Assembly (NCBI RefSeq): GCF_900113945.1
Contig: NZ_FORG01000002.1
Coordinates: forward strand, 124,001-188,000
Direction of reading: 5' to 3'
DNA from: Xenorhabdus mauleonii
GTDB lineage: Bacteria; Pseudomonadota; Gammaproteobacteria; Enterobacterales; Enterobacteriaceae
Length of the DNA stretch: 64,000 nt
The notes under the pieces were generated by a model. The model saw only the letters and a list, made by a program, of their open reading frames with translations. It made no database searches and was not told the DNA's origin. Below are positions 18,225 to 27,897 of this stretch, in pieces; positions within the stretch are counted from its first letter, which is position 1, and every line of letters starts with the position of its first letter. Made by a program: the position numbers and the translations under genes.

Positions 18225-20447
18225 TTACCAGCTATATTCTACGGTTGCAGCAATGCTGCGCCCACTGCCAAAGAAACAGACATAGTCTCTTGAGCACGAA
18301 GCAACATAGTGTTTGTCGGTTAAATTACTCACATTTAATTTTACGCTGGCACCTTTTAGCTGAGATGCGGCTTCGCCAAGATCATATTTCGCCATCAGGT
18401 CATATAAGGTGTAGGCAGGTACATAGAATTTTTCTTCGAATTCACCGGGCGCACTCCCCATATAACGAACACCAGCCCCCAACGTGAACCCTTTCAGAGC
18501 AGTTTGGTTGAAACTATAATTTCCCCATACAGAAGCCATATGTTCAGGAATAGCGGCAACTTTTTTGTTAACGCGTGAAGCAATTTTATCGCTTTTTATT
18601 TTGGCATCTGTGTAGGTATAGGCTGCGATCAATTCAATTCCCGGAGTAATCTGGGAGTTGATTTCCACTTCAGCCCCTTTTGAGCCAATTTTACCAATTT
18701 GCTCTTTGTATTTATCACCCGGTTTGCGGGTAGTCATGTTTTCCTGCGTGATATCAAACAGAGAAAGCGTTAGCAATGTATTGTGATTTTGAGGCTGGAA
18801 CTTGATACCAATCTCAGTCTGTTCACCTTTTATCGGCTTGAATCTAGGCTTTGCAGGATCACCTCTATCCAAATTAGGTTCAAAGGATGTGCTGTAGCTG
18901 ATATAAGGCGATATACCGTTATCAAAGGCGTACAGTAAACCTGCCCGCCCGGTAAAAGCATTATCTTTTTGATTTTGTGATACCTTATCGCGAAGATCAT
19001 GTTGCTTTGTTTCAGTCCAGTCATAACGGCCGGATAGGGTTAAATTCCAGTTATCCCAACTCAGTTGATCCTGTAAGTAAACACCTAGCTGATGGAGTTT
19101 ATTTTTATCGTTCGCGAAAGAAAGCAGTGCACTTTCATTGACGTGTACACCCCTGACTGGATTTGACCAATCGAAACTGTAATTCCTTTTTGTGTCACGT
19201 TTCCAGTGGATTTGTTTATCTACCCATTTGTAATCCAATCCAGTGATTACGTTATGTTCAAGATTACCGGTTGAGAAAAGCGCTTTCAGCTGGTTATCTA
19301 TGCCCAGCCCTTGGGATTCATTATATTCACGTTGCGCGAATCGAGTTATGACAGGAGGCTCTGCGCCCTTATCTGCAGAATACAGCATGTATTGAGAGCG
19401 ATCTTCAGATTTGGTGTAGCGCAGGTTTTGCTGGAACGAGAAGATATCATTGATGTCATGCTCAAAAATGTAGCCAACCGACATTTGTTCCCGTCTGGAG
19501 CTATCAAAAGAGGGATCACTCAGATTCATATTGTAGGGCATATAACCTGCATCCTTGACAGGCGTTACGGTGCCATACCGAGGATAAAAGTTACGGTATC
19601 CAGCTTTCGGATCGTTCTGATAGCTGGTTAACAATGTGAATGTTGTATTGTCATTAGGTGTCCATGCCAATGCTGGAGCAATAGCGATACGTTCATTTTT
19701 ATAGCCTTTGACGAACTGTTTCTGGGTACTGAGCACTCCATTCAGGCGATAAAGCACGGAATTATCATCACTGAGCGCCCCACCGAAATCAAAAGCAAGT
19801 GAGCCGAGACTCTGGTTTCCTGCTTTCATTTGTATTTTGTGGATGGGTTGTGCCGTTGGCCTTTTACTGGTCATGTTAATTAACCCGCCAGGGCTGGCTT
19901 GGCCATATAACACGGACGCCGGCCCGCGTACTAATTCCACCCGCTCTAAAAACCAAGGGTCAATTTGGCCCGTCGTCCCGTTGGCACTATTTACACCATA
20001 ACTTAAACCATCAAGGAATTTAGGCGCATAACGGAAACCACGGACAATGACTTCATCATGGCGGTTGGAAGATCCACGGTAATTAGTGATAACACCGCTT
20101 GAATAATTCAGGGAATCAGCCACTGTCATGGCACCCTGAGCTTCCATTTGGTTGCGGTTGATGACACTGATTGCTTGAGGTGTTTTGATGAGAGGAGTCG
20201 TACTTTTGGTACCGGCAGCGCTTTCTGTTTCGACGAAATGTTGTGCCGCGTTGCCCGTATTATTTGAACTGGTGACAATTATCACATCTTCGCTATCACT
20301 GGCCGTTTTATTATCTGCCATCGCATAAGGTGATAACAGTAAAGTAGAAGTCAGTATTAAGTGTAACTTATCATAGTTATATTTTTTCTTGATTTGCTTT
20401 GTCATTTTTAACGTTTTTTTATTCACAAACTGCACCATGTGTTGCAT
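18225..20447 (-). CDS. TonB-dependent siderophore receptor
   Basis: Up to 740 residues. An N-terminal signal peptide ends near 'LLLSPYAMA'. A plug domain follows (LIKTPQAISVINRNQMEAQGA, DSLNYSSGV, VIVRGFRY, VELVRGPASVLYGQASPGGLINMTSKRP), then a beta-barrel ending AATVEYSW. This is the TonB-dependent siderophore receptor family, nearest in style to ferrichrome/hydroxamate-type receptors; the ligand cannot be read from the sequence. Start: the first ATG (20447) has no room for a ribosome site, while the ATG at 20438 has GAGAG 8 nt upstream and is favoured; ATG 20405 is also possible. The final residue is Trp rather than the usual Phe, though aromatic ends are tolerated. Diverges from a fes-like gene with Fur-like sites between. 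Confidence 0.9.
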   Translation of the reverse strand: MQHMVQFVNKKTLKMTKQIKKKYNYDKLHLILTSTLLLSPYAMADNKTASDSEDVIIVTSSNNTGNAAQHFVETESAAGTKSTTPLIKTPQAISVINRNQMEAQGAMTVADSLNYSSGVITNYRGSSNRHDEVIVRGFRYAPKFLDGLSYGVNSANGTTGQIDPWFLERVELVRGPASVLYGQASPGGLINMTSKRPTAQPIHKIQMKAGNQSLGSLAFDFGGALSDDNSVLYRLNGVLSTQKQFVKGYKNERIAIAPALAWTPNDNTTFTLLTSYQNDPKAGYRNFYPRYGTVTPVKDAGYMPYNMNLSDPSFDSSRREQMSVGYIFEHDINDIFSFQQNLRYTKSEDRSQYMLYSADKGAEPPVITRFAQREYNESQGLGIDNQLKALFSTGNLEHNVITGLDYKWVDKQIHWKRDTKRNYSFDWSNPVRGVHVNESALLSFANDKNKLHQLGVYLQDQLSWDNWNLTLSGRYDWTETKQHDLRDKVSQNQKDNAFTGRAGLLYAFDNGISPYISYSTSFEPNLDRGDPAKPRFKPIKGEQTEIGIKFQPQNHNTLLTLSLFDITQENMTTRKPGDKYKEQIGKIGSKGAEVEINSQITPGIELIAAYTYTDAKIKSDKIASRVNKKVAAIPEHMASVWGNYSFNQTALKGFTLGAGVRYMGSAPGEFEEKFYVPAYTLYDLMAKYDLGEAASQLKGASVKLNVSNLTDKHYVASCSRDYVCFFGSGRSIAATVEYSW

Positions 20448-20504
20448 CTCTCAAAATAGACTTATTTGAATATAAGTTTTTAAAAATCAATTAAGTAACT
20501 TAAA

Positions 20505-20523
20505 TCTTATATTTCTCATTATC
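20505..20523 (-). promoter_or_regulatory. Fur-like box for the receptor gene
   Basis: On the minus strand the 19-mer begins GATAATGA and agrees with roughly 12 of 19 positions of the classical Fur box. It sits about 60-80 nt before the receptor start. Confidence 0.4.
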
Positions 20524-20626
20524 GTTAAGCTGAATAGTAAGGATTCTTGCCATTCTGCCTTTGGTTGTGAATCGGCAACCTTGCCATTTAATAGTTACGA
20601 CTAATAAATCTTATGGATCATATTGC

Positions 20627-20645
20627 AAATAACAATCGTTATCAA
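20627..20645. promoter_or_regulatory. Fur box between receptor and fes genes
   Basis: Contains ATAACAATCGTTAT, an imperfect palindrome with 12 of 14 positions symmetric and the AATNATT-like core of Fur boxes. A second A/T-rich GTTAATGATTATTATT stretch follows directly, giving an extended, overlapping site. Placement upstream of a receptor/esterase pair makes iron repression likely. Confidence 0.65.
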
Positions 20646-20752
20646 TATTGTTTGTTAATGATTATTATTGTATCGACAATTTCGATATCAGACGTGTGCA
20701 TGATTTGCGAACGAATATTTTGAAAGCGAATCTTTTGAAAGAGAGCAAAGGG

Positions 20753-22063
20753 ATGAAGTTACTATTTCAGCCATCAGGTACTGCAGATAATTTGTTAGCC
20801 GATCCCCAGGCGGGTTGTGATTCATGGTGGAAACATATTTCGACTTTAGGCACGCCAATCATAGAAGCCGCTATCAACCATCAGGCTAAAACAACATTTT
20901 TTTGGCGAGATCCTGATGGGAATGAACAAACTGCAAAGTTAAATCGGGTTTATATCGAGATTAACAGTATTACCAGTTATCGGCTGCCTCAGCCACCGTG
21001 TTTACAGCGCTTGCCTAAAACGGATATTTGGTATTGGTCTGTCAGCCTTGATGATGACTGGAGAGGAAGTTACCGATTTATTCCTGTGACTGATGCGTAT
21101 TTGCCTCCCCACTTTTCTCAAGACATTAAACAAAAAAACCAGCAGCAGCGTGAATGGTGGATTTCGCTCTTTCCATTGTCGACTCCAGATCCGTTAAACC
21201 GGCAAAGTTGCCACCGTAGTGGGAATGGCTTGCTTTTATCGGCAATTCATATGCCGCATGCACCCGATCAATCCATATGGGCGCAAGCCGCAATCGCTCC
21301 AAGTAATACAACGCAAATTAACCCAAAAAAGCCTTTGCTTTTGGACTGGCATAGTGAGCGTCTCAACAATCAAAGGCGTGTTTGGCTTTATTCCACAGGA
21401 GAGGCAACAGAGCATCCACGCCCCCTTATTATTTTGCTGGATGGGTTAAGTTGGGCAGAGAAAATGCCTATTTTTCCTGTGATTGACACAGCAACTGAAG
21501 CACAGCAAGTACCAGAAGCAATCTGGCTTTTGATTGATACTATTGATATGTCTTACCGAGAGCAGGAACTTCCTTGCAATCCTGATTTTTGGCAGGCAAT
21601 TCAGGGCGAGTTATTACCGATAATCTCACAATATGCTGTCCTTAGTGATGATCCGGCGCAAACAGTGATAGCAGGGCAAAGTTATGGTGGCTTATCAGCA
21701 CTCTATGCGGCACTCCATTGGCCACAACGTTTTGGGTGTGTTCTCACACAATCAGGGTCTTTTTGGTGGCCTGACAGCACCATCGTTCAGCAATTTCAGT
21801 CATCTTCTGAACATAAACCGGGCTGGTTGACACAGCAAGTTCTTGATAAAAAAGTCGCTCCTTCATCATTGAAAATCTTTCAGGAAGCAGGCTCCCGTGA
21901 AGCCGATATTCATTTTGTGAATGACCAAATGTATGCTGCATTGATAGGGGCAGGGCACCATGTAAATTACCGGGTATTTAATGGTGGACATGACATGCTG
22001 TGCTGGCGGGGTGGCCTGATTGATGGCCTTGGCTGGTTACTGTTGTCTGATAAGACAAGTTGA
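20753..22063 (+). CDS. fes: Enterochelin esterase family protein (Fes)
   Basis: About 436 residues from the preferred start. It matches E. coli Fes in order: SWWKHISTLGTP, TTFFWRDPDGNEQ, YWSVSLDDDWRGSYRFIP, SERLNNQRRVWLYSTG, PLIILLDGLSWAEKMPI, the nucleophile motif GQSYGGLSALYAALHWPQRFGCVLTQSGSFWW, and NGGHDMLCWRGGL with the catalytic His. Fes hydrolyses the ester bonds of ferric enterobactin-type siderophores in the cytoplasm to free iron. The frame opens at 20648, but that ATG would overlap the Fur box; the ATG at 20753, with GAGAG and AAAGG just upstream, gives a product that starts like the family. No siderophore synthesis genes lie nearby, so it may process a scavenged catecholate. Confidence 0.9.
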   Translation: MKLLFQPSGTADNLLADPQAGCDSWWKHISTLGTPIIEAAINHQAKTTFFWRDPDGNEQTAKLNRVYIEINSITSYRLPQPPCLQRLPKTDIWYWSVSLDDDWRGSYRFIPVTDAYLPPHFSQDIKQKNQQQREWWISLFPLSTPDPLNRQSCHRSGNGLLLSAIHMPHAPDQSIWAQAAIAPSNTTQINPKKPLLLDWHSERLNNQRRVWLYSTGEATEHPRPLIILLDGLSWAEKMPIFPVIDTATEAQQVPEAIWLLIDTIDMSYREQELPCNPDFWQAIQGELLPIISQYAVLSDDPAQTVIAGQSYGGLSALYAALHWPQRFGCVLTQSGSFWWPDSTIVQQFQSSSEHKPGWLTQQVLDKKVAPSSLKIFQEAGSREADIHFVNDQMYAALIGAGHHVNYRVFNGGHDMLCWRGGLIDGLGWLLLSDKTS

Positions 22064-22185
22064 AATGACCAAATTTCCTTCATGCATTTTCACCCGTTTT
22101 GAATAACCGAGTATCTTGATATTCAATTGGCTAATGATAACAAACTGGCGCCAACATCCCTGATGGGCAGTTTAGGAAACCTCGT

Positions 22186-22212
22186 ATCCCGCCTATCAAC
22201 GACAGGCGGGAT
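22186..22212. terminator. Bidirectional terminator-like hairpin
   Basis: Perfect 9-bp GC-rich stem ATCCCGCCT / AGGCGGGAT with a 9-nt loop between the convergent fes and permease genes. Confidence 0.65.
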
Positions 22213-22267
22213 TTATGTGAGATGACCGGATGGTTGCATTTATTCAGTATCAGTGCATTGGTTGAAT

Positions 22268-23692
22268 TTAATGTGTCATTTGATCCAGTGTTCTTTTTTG
22301 TGTCCGTGTTTTCCGCATCCGCCACAATACTTCCAATATGACAAACCACACCGGAGTGCTATACAAAGCAATGCGCGTATCGTAATCAAATATCATGATA
22401 ACAACGGTAAAGGCGAAAAATATTAAGGTGCACCATGTCATCGGAATGCCCATCGGCATTTTATAGATGGATGCCTTATGCAGATCCGGACGTTTTTTAC
22501 GGTAAGCCAGATAAGCCAGCAGGATCATGCACCAACTGTAAATGACCATAATCGCGGCAACCGTGGAAACAATGGTAAATAATTTCATGACATCGGGGAT
22601 AATGAACAACAGGAATACCCCGCTTGCCATGCAAATAGTGGAAAACACCAGACTGAAAACAGGTACGGCACTCTTGATGGAAAGCCGCCCGAATTTACGA
22701 TGGGCCAACTTTTCAGTCGATAATCCATACAACATTCGAGTACAGGCATATAAGCCACTGTTTGCCGAAGACATGGCCGAAGTCAGCGCCACAAAATTAA
22801 TCACTGCCGCTGCCGCAGGTAATCCTGCCAAAGCAAATAGTGTCACAAACGGGCTGATTTCCGGTGAAATTTGTGGCCATGAAGTCACGGCAATAATGCA
22901 CATGATAGAGAGCACGTAAAAAATGATGATCCTGATGGGAATGCTATTGATGGATTTAGGTAAGATTTTTTCTGGCTCTTTCGTTTCTCCTGTGACTGTC
23001 CCGACCAGCTCAATGCCGGTAAAAGAGAAGATAGCAATCTGAAAACCGGCAAAGAAACCAAATAACCCATTCGGCAGAAATACGTCCGGCTCCGTCAAAT
23101 GACGAACAGAAGCTGTCACGCCATTGGGGGAAGTCCAGCCCACAAATACCATGCCAATGCCAACGATAATCAAAGCGACTATCGCCACCACTTTGATCAT
23201 GGCAAACCAGAATTCTGTTTCGCCAAATAAGCGCACAGAAAAAAAGTTACTTAAACACATCAAGCCTAAAATAAACAGGGCACTTAACCAAAGGTAGCTG
23301 TCCGGAAACCAATACTGGATATAGCCGCCACAGACTACAACGTCCGCGATGCAACTGACTATCCAGCTCATCCAATAAGTCCAGCCCAAAAAGTAGCTGG
23401 CTTTATCCCCGAGATAATCTGCCACAAAATCAGCGAATGTCCGGTATTCCAATTTAGTGAGCAGCATCTCTCCCATCGCCCGCATCACCATGAAAGCAAA
23501 AAAACCAATCAATAGATAAGTTAGAATAATTGAAGTCCCTGATACCGCGATGGTTTTCCCTGTCCCCATAAACAAGCCGGTACCAATGGCTCCGCCAATA
23601 GCTATCAATTGAATATGCCGTTTACCTAATCCACGGTGCAGTTTTTGCTCACCTGTGGAGTCCTCCACAGGTGTTTTCGATGAATGCGTCAT
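22268..23692 (-). CDS. CycA-like amino acid permease (APC family)
   Basis: 474 residues with about 12 hydrophobic segments. The first part reads RHIQLIAIGGAIGTGLFMGTGKTI, then FMVMRAMGEMLL, FGETEFWFAMIKVVAIVALI, FFAGFQIAIFSFTGIELVGTVTGETKEPEK, and NSIPIRIIIFYVLS, closely following E. coli CycA (D-serine/D-alanine/glycine:H+ symporter). It is an inner-membrane importer; substrate not certain. It starts 36 nt after the astE stop with AGAGG upstream of the ATG, so it may be the last gene of the ast operon, although standard ast operons lack it. Confidence 0.87.
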   Translation of the reverse strand: MTHSSKTPVEDSTGEQKLHRGLGKRHIQLIAIGGAIGTGLFMGTGKTIAVSGTSIILTYLLIGFFAFMVMRAMGEMLLTKLEYRTFADFVADYLGDKASYFLGWTYWMSWIVSCIADVVVCGGYIQYWFPDSYLWLSALFILGLMCLSNFFSVRLFGETEFWFAMIKVVAIVALIIVGIGMVFVGWTSPNGVTASVRHLTEPDVFLPNGLFGFFAGFQIAIFSFTGIELVGTVTGETKEPEKILPKSINSIPIRIIIFYVLSIMCIIAVTSWPQISPEISPFVTLFALAGLPAAAAVINFVALTSAMSSANSGLYACTRMLYGLSTEKLAHRKFGRLSIKSAVPVFSLVFSTICMASGVFLLFIIPDVMKLFTIVSTVAAIMVIYSWCMILLAYLAYRKKRPDLHKASIYKMPMGIPMTWCTLIFFAFTVVIMIFDYDTRIALYSTPVWFVILEVLWRMRKTRTQKRTLDQMTH

Positions 23693-23728
23693 TAATAACC
23701 TCTGCTACTTTCTTTTTATATGACTCGG

Positions 23729-24769
23729 TTATGTTAACTTTGCCAGTAATAAACCCGCCCTTAGCCCAATGGCAACACGAGCATTAGGAAATAGAATAAA
23801 ATTGGCAGGAGACGTGATTTGCCAGGATTGATCTTGCTGATTGGCTATCTCAAAACCTTCCGGTAATTCAGTAAAGTTTTTGGTATCTTCTGGAATATTA
23901 AGTTGGAAGCTGTCGTGCTGTTTGATGATGGCATCAACGACCTGATAACGTTTGAGAGCCGACTTACTTCTTTTTATTTCCCGCGAACCAGCAATTAAAT
24001 CCTGCAATGCTTTCGCAATATTGCTGAATTTTGCCAGATCGTTTTGCCCGAAAGGCAGTGCCTTGCCGACTTCTAATGTGCAACTTTCTGCATTGAAATG
24101 CTCACTGGTAAAGTTGCTGAACGTCCCGCCCACTGCGTTGTGAAATACCACTGCATCAATATCGCTATTATCCAGCCACTGTAAAAAATCCGCTGCATAC
24201 TCACGAGTCTGATAAGGCAATAAAGCAAATTGTTCATGGCAAGAGCCGCGGATAGCAGTATGGAGATCGAGGTGCCAACATTTCTTGGCAGACATGACTG
24301 CGGGTTCACGAAAGAATTGCCGAATCACTTCTTCCAGCTCCACCGCTCGCTTGGTTTCATTTCCCGACGGGAAATTCTGGTGCCGGCCGCCAAACATGCG
24401 ATTGAGATCATTATCTAAATAGCGAACACCTGCACGCATCGCCGGCAAGTTGCCGAAAATTACCAGCAGGTTATGCCGCAATGGCAGGCTTCCTTGCGCC
24501 AATTGCGACAATAACTGGATAAGTATCTCGATAGGTGCGGTTTCATTGCCGTGTATTCCGGCTGAAATGATTAATGTATCAATCTGTTGATTTGCTGCCC
24601 TTTCTTGCGACTGACGTTCTTGCGAAAAGGGAATCAACTGCAAGACACCTTCCGCCAGCCATGATGACTTAATGTTTGGCGGAAACTGCAACGTGCTTTC
24701 AATGTCACCTTCAACCCTGTTAAGGTGGCTATCCATCTTTTTTTCAAGCAGTAATGTCAGTAAATCCAT
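23729..24769 (-). CDS. astE: Succinylglutamate desuccinylase
   Basis: 346 residues, normal length for AstE. The zinc-site motif appears in SAGIHGNETAPIEI (His and Glu), with a further LDLHTAIRGS segment providing the second His. Catalyses the last step of the arginine succinyltransferase pathway, N-succinylglutamate to succinate plus glutamate. The AGGAGATAAG sequence precedes the ATG, 12 nt after the astB stop. Confidence 0.95.
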   Translation of the reverse strand: MDLLTLLLEKKMDSHLNRVEGDIESTLQFPPNIKSSWLAEGVLQLIPFSQERQSQERAANQQIDTLIISAGIHGNETAPIEILIQLLSQLAQGSLPLRHNLLVIFGNLPAMRAGVRYLDNDLNRMFGGRHQNFPSGNETKRAVELEEVIRQFFREPAVMSAKKCWHLDLHTAIRGSCHEQFALLPYQTREYAADFLQWLDNSDIDAVVFHNAVGGTFSNFTSEHFNAESCTLEVGKALPFGQNDLAKFSNIAKALQDLIAGSREIKRSKSALKRYQVVDAIIKQHDSFQLNIPEDTKNFTELPEGFEIANQQDQSWQITSPANFILFPNARVAIGLRAGLLLAKLT

Positions 24770-24781
24770 CTTATCTCCTGA

Positions 24782-26125
24782 TTAACGCTGAAAATCGTAG
24801 ATAGAACCCAGCTTGAGAATTTGAGTCAATTCATCCAGAGCTTCATAAACTTCCCGCAACAATTGAGGATCAGCCAAATCTGCCACATACAAAGAGTCAC
24901 GGTAATAACGCTCAACCCACGTCGTCAGGCGCTGATATAGCTCTGCTGTCATCAAAGTAGCCGGATTCACTGCCGCCAGCTCTGTTTCAGTCAACGCCAC
25001 CCGAAGCCGCAGACAAGCCGGCCCGCCGCCGTTGTGCATGCTTTCGCGCAAATCAAAAAAATGAAGTTTGTTGATGGGGGCATTAGCCTCGGAAACCAGC
25101 GCCTGCAAATAGTCTGAGACATTGCGGTTCTGACGGCACTCTTCCGGTAATACCAGCATCATTTTGCCATCAGGCTGGCTCAGCAACTGACTGTTGAATA
25201 AGTAAGATTCGACCGCATCCTGAATGGTGACTTGTTCAGCCGGTACTTCCAGTGCAATCAATGTTTGCCCGAGGCGCTCCATCTTTTGCCTGAGTTCGTC
25301 CATGACTGATTGCTGGTTCAAGAATGCGTGCTGGTGATGGAAAAACACGTTGCGGTTGCTGACTGAAATCACGTCGTTATGGAATACGCCGCTATCAATG
25401 GCAACCGGATTTTGCTGGGCAAAGACCGTTTTTTCTTCATCGAGCTGATGCAGGCGGGCTACAGCCTGACTGGCTTCCAGAGTCTGCCGTGCGGGATAGC
25501 GTTTAGGTTCGACGCCTTCCTGCAAGGATTTACGGCCATACACAAATAGCTGGATGCCCGCTTCACCATATTCACCACAAAAACGATTATGGTTTGCGGC
25601 ACCTTCGTCTCCCCAATCCGCATGTTGCGGTAAAGGATCATGATGGACAAAACGATCCTTGTCAGGGAAAGTCGCTTTCAATGCTTGCGATGTGAAGGTG
25701 CTTTCCAGCGAACGGTGCACCTTGTTGCTCAGGTTTGCTACCGTAAAATGGACACGCCTGTCAGCACTGTCCGCCGAAGGTGAAACCGTTGCTGCGTTTG
25801 CTGTCCACATGGAAGAGGCAGAGCTTAGGCTCGACAGCAATGAAGGAGAATAGCGCAGCGTTTTGTTCAATACTTGCTCATCGCTGCCAGTAAACCCCAA
25901 TTGCCGCAATACGGGAAGATTGGGGCGCTGTTGAGGGGGCAAAACTCCCTGTACCAACCCCATATCAGACAGCGCTTTCATTTTCATCAATCCCTGAAGT
26001 GCAGCTTTACGGGGATTGGATTCCTGCCCCTTATGATTCATGGCAGCTTCATTGCCTATTGATAGCCCGGCGTAGTTGTGGGTCATTCCCACCAAGCCAT
26101 CAAAATTTGCTTCAATTCCCGACAT
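24782..26125 (-). CDS. astB: N-succinylarginine dihydrolase
   Basis: About 447 residues. The frame extends to 26146, but the ATG at 26125 with AGGTGAT upstream gives the family start [21 protein letters not shown]. The catalytic cysteine lies in [16 protein letters not shown] near the C-terminus. It hydrolyses succinylarginine to succinylornithine, CO2 and ammonia, the nitrogen-releasing step. A repeat element with a strong hairpin separates it from astD, an unusual interruption of this operon. Confidence 0.95.
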   Translation of the reverse strand: MSGIEANFDGLVGMTHNYAGLSIGNEAAMNHKGQESNPRKAALQGLMKMKALSDMGLVQGVLPPQQRPNLPVLRQLGFTGSDEQVLNKTLRYSPSLLSSLSSASSMWTANAATVSPSADSADRRVHFTVANLSNKVHRSLESTFTSQALKATFPDKDRFVHHDPLPQHADWGDEGAANHNRFCGEYGEAGIQLFVYGRKSLQEGVEPKRYPARQTLEASQAVARLHQLDEEKTVFAQQNPVAIDSGVFHNDVISVSNRNVFFHHQHAFLNQQSVMDELRQKMERLGQTLIALEVPAEQVTIQDAVESYLFNSQLLSQPDGKMMLVLPEECRQNRNVSDYLQALVSEANAPINKLHFFDLRESMHNGGGPACLRLRVALTETELAAVNPATLMTAELYQRLTTWVERYYRDSLYVADLADPQLLREVYEALDELTQILKLGSIYDFQR

Positions 26126-26134
26126 AATCACCTC

Positions 26135-26352
26135 TATACCCGTCATATTTTAAGATGCATTTATACATTTCGTCTTTCAAACTGCCTCTTTGTTGGCTTC
26201 GCTCGTTCACCCCGGTCACATAGTTATCTATGCTCCCGGGGATTCACTCTCTTGCCGCCGCGATGCAACTTGAAATTCATTATGTATATGTTCTCCCCGT
26301 GCTGCGGGGAGAACATAAGCTGCTTCCTGCAACTTGAAGTTAATTGTGTATA
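26135..26352. repeat. Intergenic repeat element with nested perfect hairpin, inside the ast operon
   Basis: An element begins TATACCCGTC at about 26135 and runs through the conserved core GGCTTCGCTCGTTCACCCC, GGGGATTCACTC and TTGCCGCC to a GCAACTTGAAATTC..TGTATA end at about 26288. It belongs to the TATACCC-bounded intergenic repeats common in Xenorhabdus, Photorhabdus, Yersinia and Serratia. Immediately after it is a perfect 13-bp hairpin, TATGTTCTCCCCG / CGGGGAGAACATA (26287-26317), and then a second GCAACTTGAAGTT..TGTATA end (26329-26352), a direct repeat of the first end. This suggests a nested or duplicated insertion. Frames within it are not credible genes. Confidence 0.75.
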
Positions 26353-26376
26353 ACATCCTATTTATGAATGGAAAAA

Positions 26377-27855
26377 TTAAGAACGAAAGAAACCAAGCCC
26401 CGGAGCGGGTGTTTCAGGCATGACAACATTGTCAGCCGTCAGGGAAGCCATCGGCCAAGCGCAATAATCTGCGGCATAATAAGCGCTCGGACGATGATTG
26501 CCCGAAGCGCCAATGCCGCCGAATGGTGCTTTGCTGGATGCCCCTGTCAGTGGTTTATTCCAGTTCACAATCCCTGCCCTCGCTTCCTGCAATAATTTAT
26601 CGAACAGGGAAGCATCAGGTGAAATCAGCCCAGAGGCCAGCCCAAACCGTGTATCATTCGCGATGGAAATAGCTTCGTCGAAAGTGTCATAACGGATTAG
26701 CGTTAACAGAGGGCCAAAATATTCTTCATCAGGCACGCCCTTGACATGGGTGAGGTCAATAATCCCCGGAGTCATAAAGGTGGAACGGGGATCGGGCTGT
26801 GTCAGAGGAAGCAGGGAAACCCCACCCAACGCCAGCAATTTGGATTGCGCTTCCAGCAAGCCTTCTGCGGCAGCCAAAGAGATAACGCCTCCCATGAACG
26901 GTTGTGGCTCGGCATTCCAGTGCGCAGGAACAATCTGTCGTGCAGCATCAACCAAACGCTGGATCAACACGTCGCCTTTCTCATCTTGCTTCACCAGCAA
27001 TCTGCGGGCGCAGGTGCAACGTTGCCCCGCGGAGATAAACGCAGACTGAATAATGGTGTAAAGCGCTGCATCGAGATCGTCATAATCATCCACAATCAGG
27101 GCATTGTTGCCGCCCATCTCCAGCGCAAGCATTTTTTCTGGTTGCCCCGCCAATACGCGGTGGAAGTGGAAGCCGGTCGTCGCACTGCCGGTAAACAGGA
27201 CTCCGTCAATTTCACGGCTATCCAACAATGCCCCACCTGTCTCTTTACTTCCCTGCACCAGATTCAGCACCCCGGATGGCAGACCCGCCTTGATCCACAG
27301 CTCCACCGTTTTTTCTGCTGTCATTGGTGTTAATTCGCTCGGTTTAAACACCAGCACATTGCCCGCAATCAGTGCCGGAACGATATGTCCGTTCGGCAAA
27401 TGCCCCGGAAAGTTGTACGGGCCAAAAACAGCCATGACACCGTGGGGGCGATGTTGCAGAATCGCTTTGCCGTCTGGCATGGCGGTTTCGGAATATCCCG
27501 TCCGTTGTTCCCACGCTTCAATGGATATCGCGATCTTGCCTATCATGGACTGAACTTCTGTGCGTGTTTCCCACAGTGGCTTGCTGGTTTCTTCACTGAT
27601 CACCCGGGCAATATTTTCTTTTTCTTGTGTCAGGAGATCGGCAAAAGCCTGAATAATCGCAATGCGTTTCTCAACCGCTAATCTGGACCATGCAGGAAAT
27701 GCCTTGCGGGCAGCCAGACAGGCTTCGTCTACTTGACGGGCAGACGCGCCATTTGCCTGCCATAAAACCGCCTGATCAACCGGGGAGTGTTTAATGACAG
27801 GCAAGCCCTGCCCAGATACCCACTCGCCGCCTATGTAATTTGCTTGATGATTCAT
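26377..27855 (-). CDS. astD: Succinylglutamate-semialdehyde dehydrogenase
   Basis: 492 residues, standard aldehyde dehydrogenase length. Motifs: [19 protein letters not shown], the cofactor region [24 protein letters not shown] with the general base Glu, and [16 protein letters not shown] with the catalytic Cys. Oxidises succinylglutamate semialdehyde to succinylglutamate with NAD. Third gene of the operon, 42 nt after astA. Confidence 0.95.
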   Translation of the reverse strand: MNHQANYIGGEWVSGQGLPVIKHSPVDQAVLWQANGASARQVDEACLAARKAFPAWSRLAVEKRIAIIQAFADLLTQEKENIARVISEETSKPLWETRTEVQSMIGKIAISIEAWEQRTGYSETAMPDGKAILQHRPHGVMAVFGPYNFPGHLPNGHIVPALIAGNVLVFKPSELTPMTAEKTVELWIKAGLPSGVLNLVQGSKETGGALLDSREIDGVLFTGSATTGFHFHRVLAGQPEKMLALEMGGNNALIVDDYDDLDAALYTIIQSAFISAGQRCTCARRLLVKQDEKGDVLIQRLVDAARQIVPAHWNAEPQPFMGGVISLAAAEGLLEAQSKLLALGGVSLLPLTQPDPRSTFMTPGIIDLTHVKGVPDEEYFGPLLTLIRYDTFDEAISIANDTRFGLASGLISPDASLFDKLLQEARAGIVNWNKPLTGASSKAPFGGIGASGNHRPSAYYAADYCAWPMASLTADNVVMPETPAPGLGFFRS

Positions 27856-27897
27856 TATGAAAACCCTTAACTGAGAAAACGCTTAATAGTGAAACGC

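Noticed and set aside
26078-26353. 91-codon frame over the ast-operon repeat
   Set aside because: It runs through the repeat and its hairpin and overlaps the astB start; such frames recur with every repeat copy.
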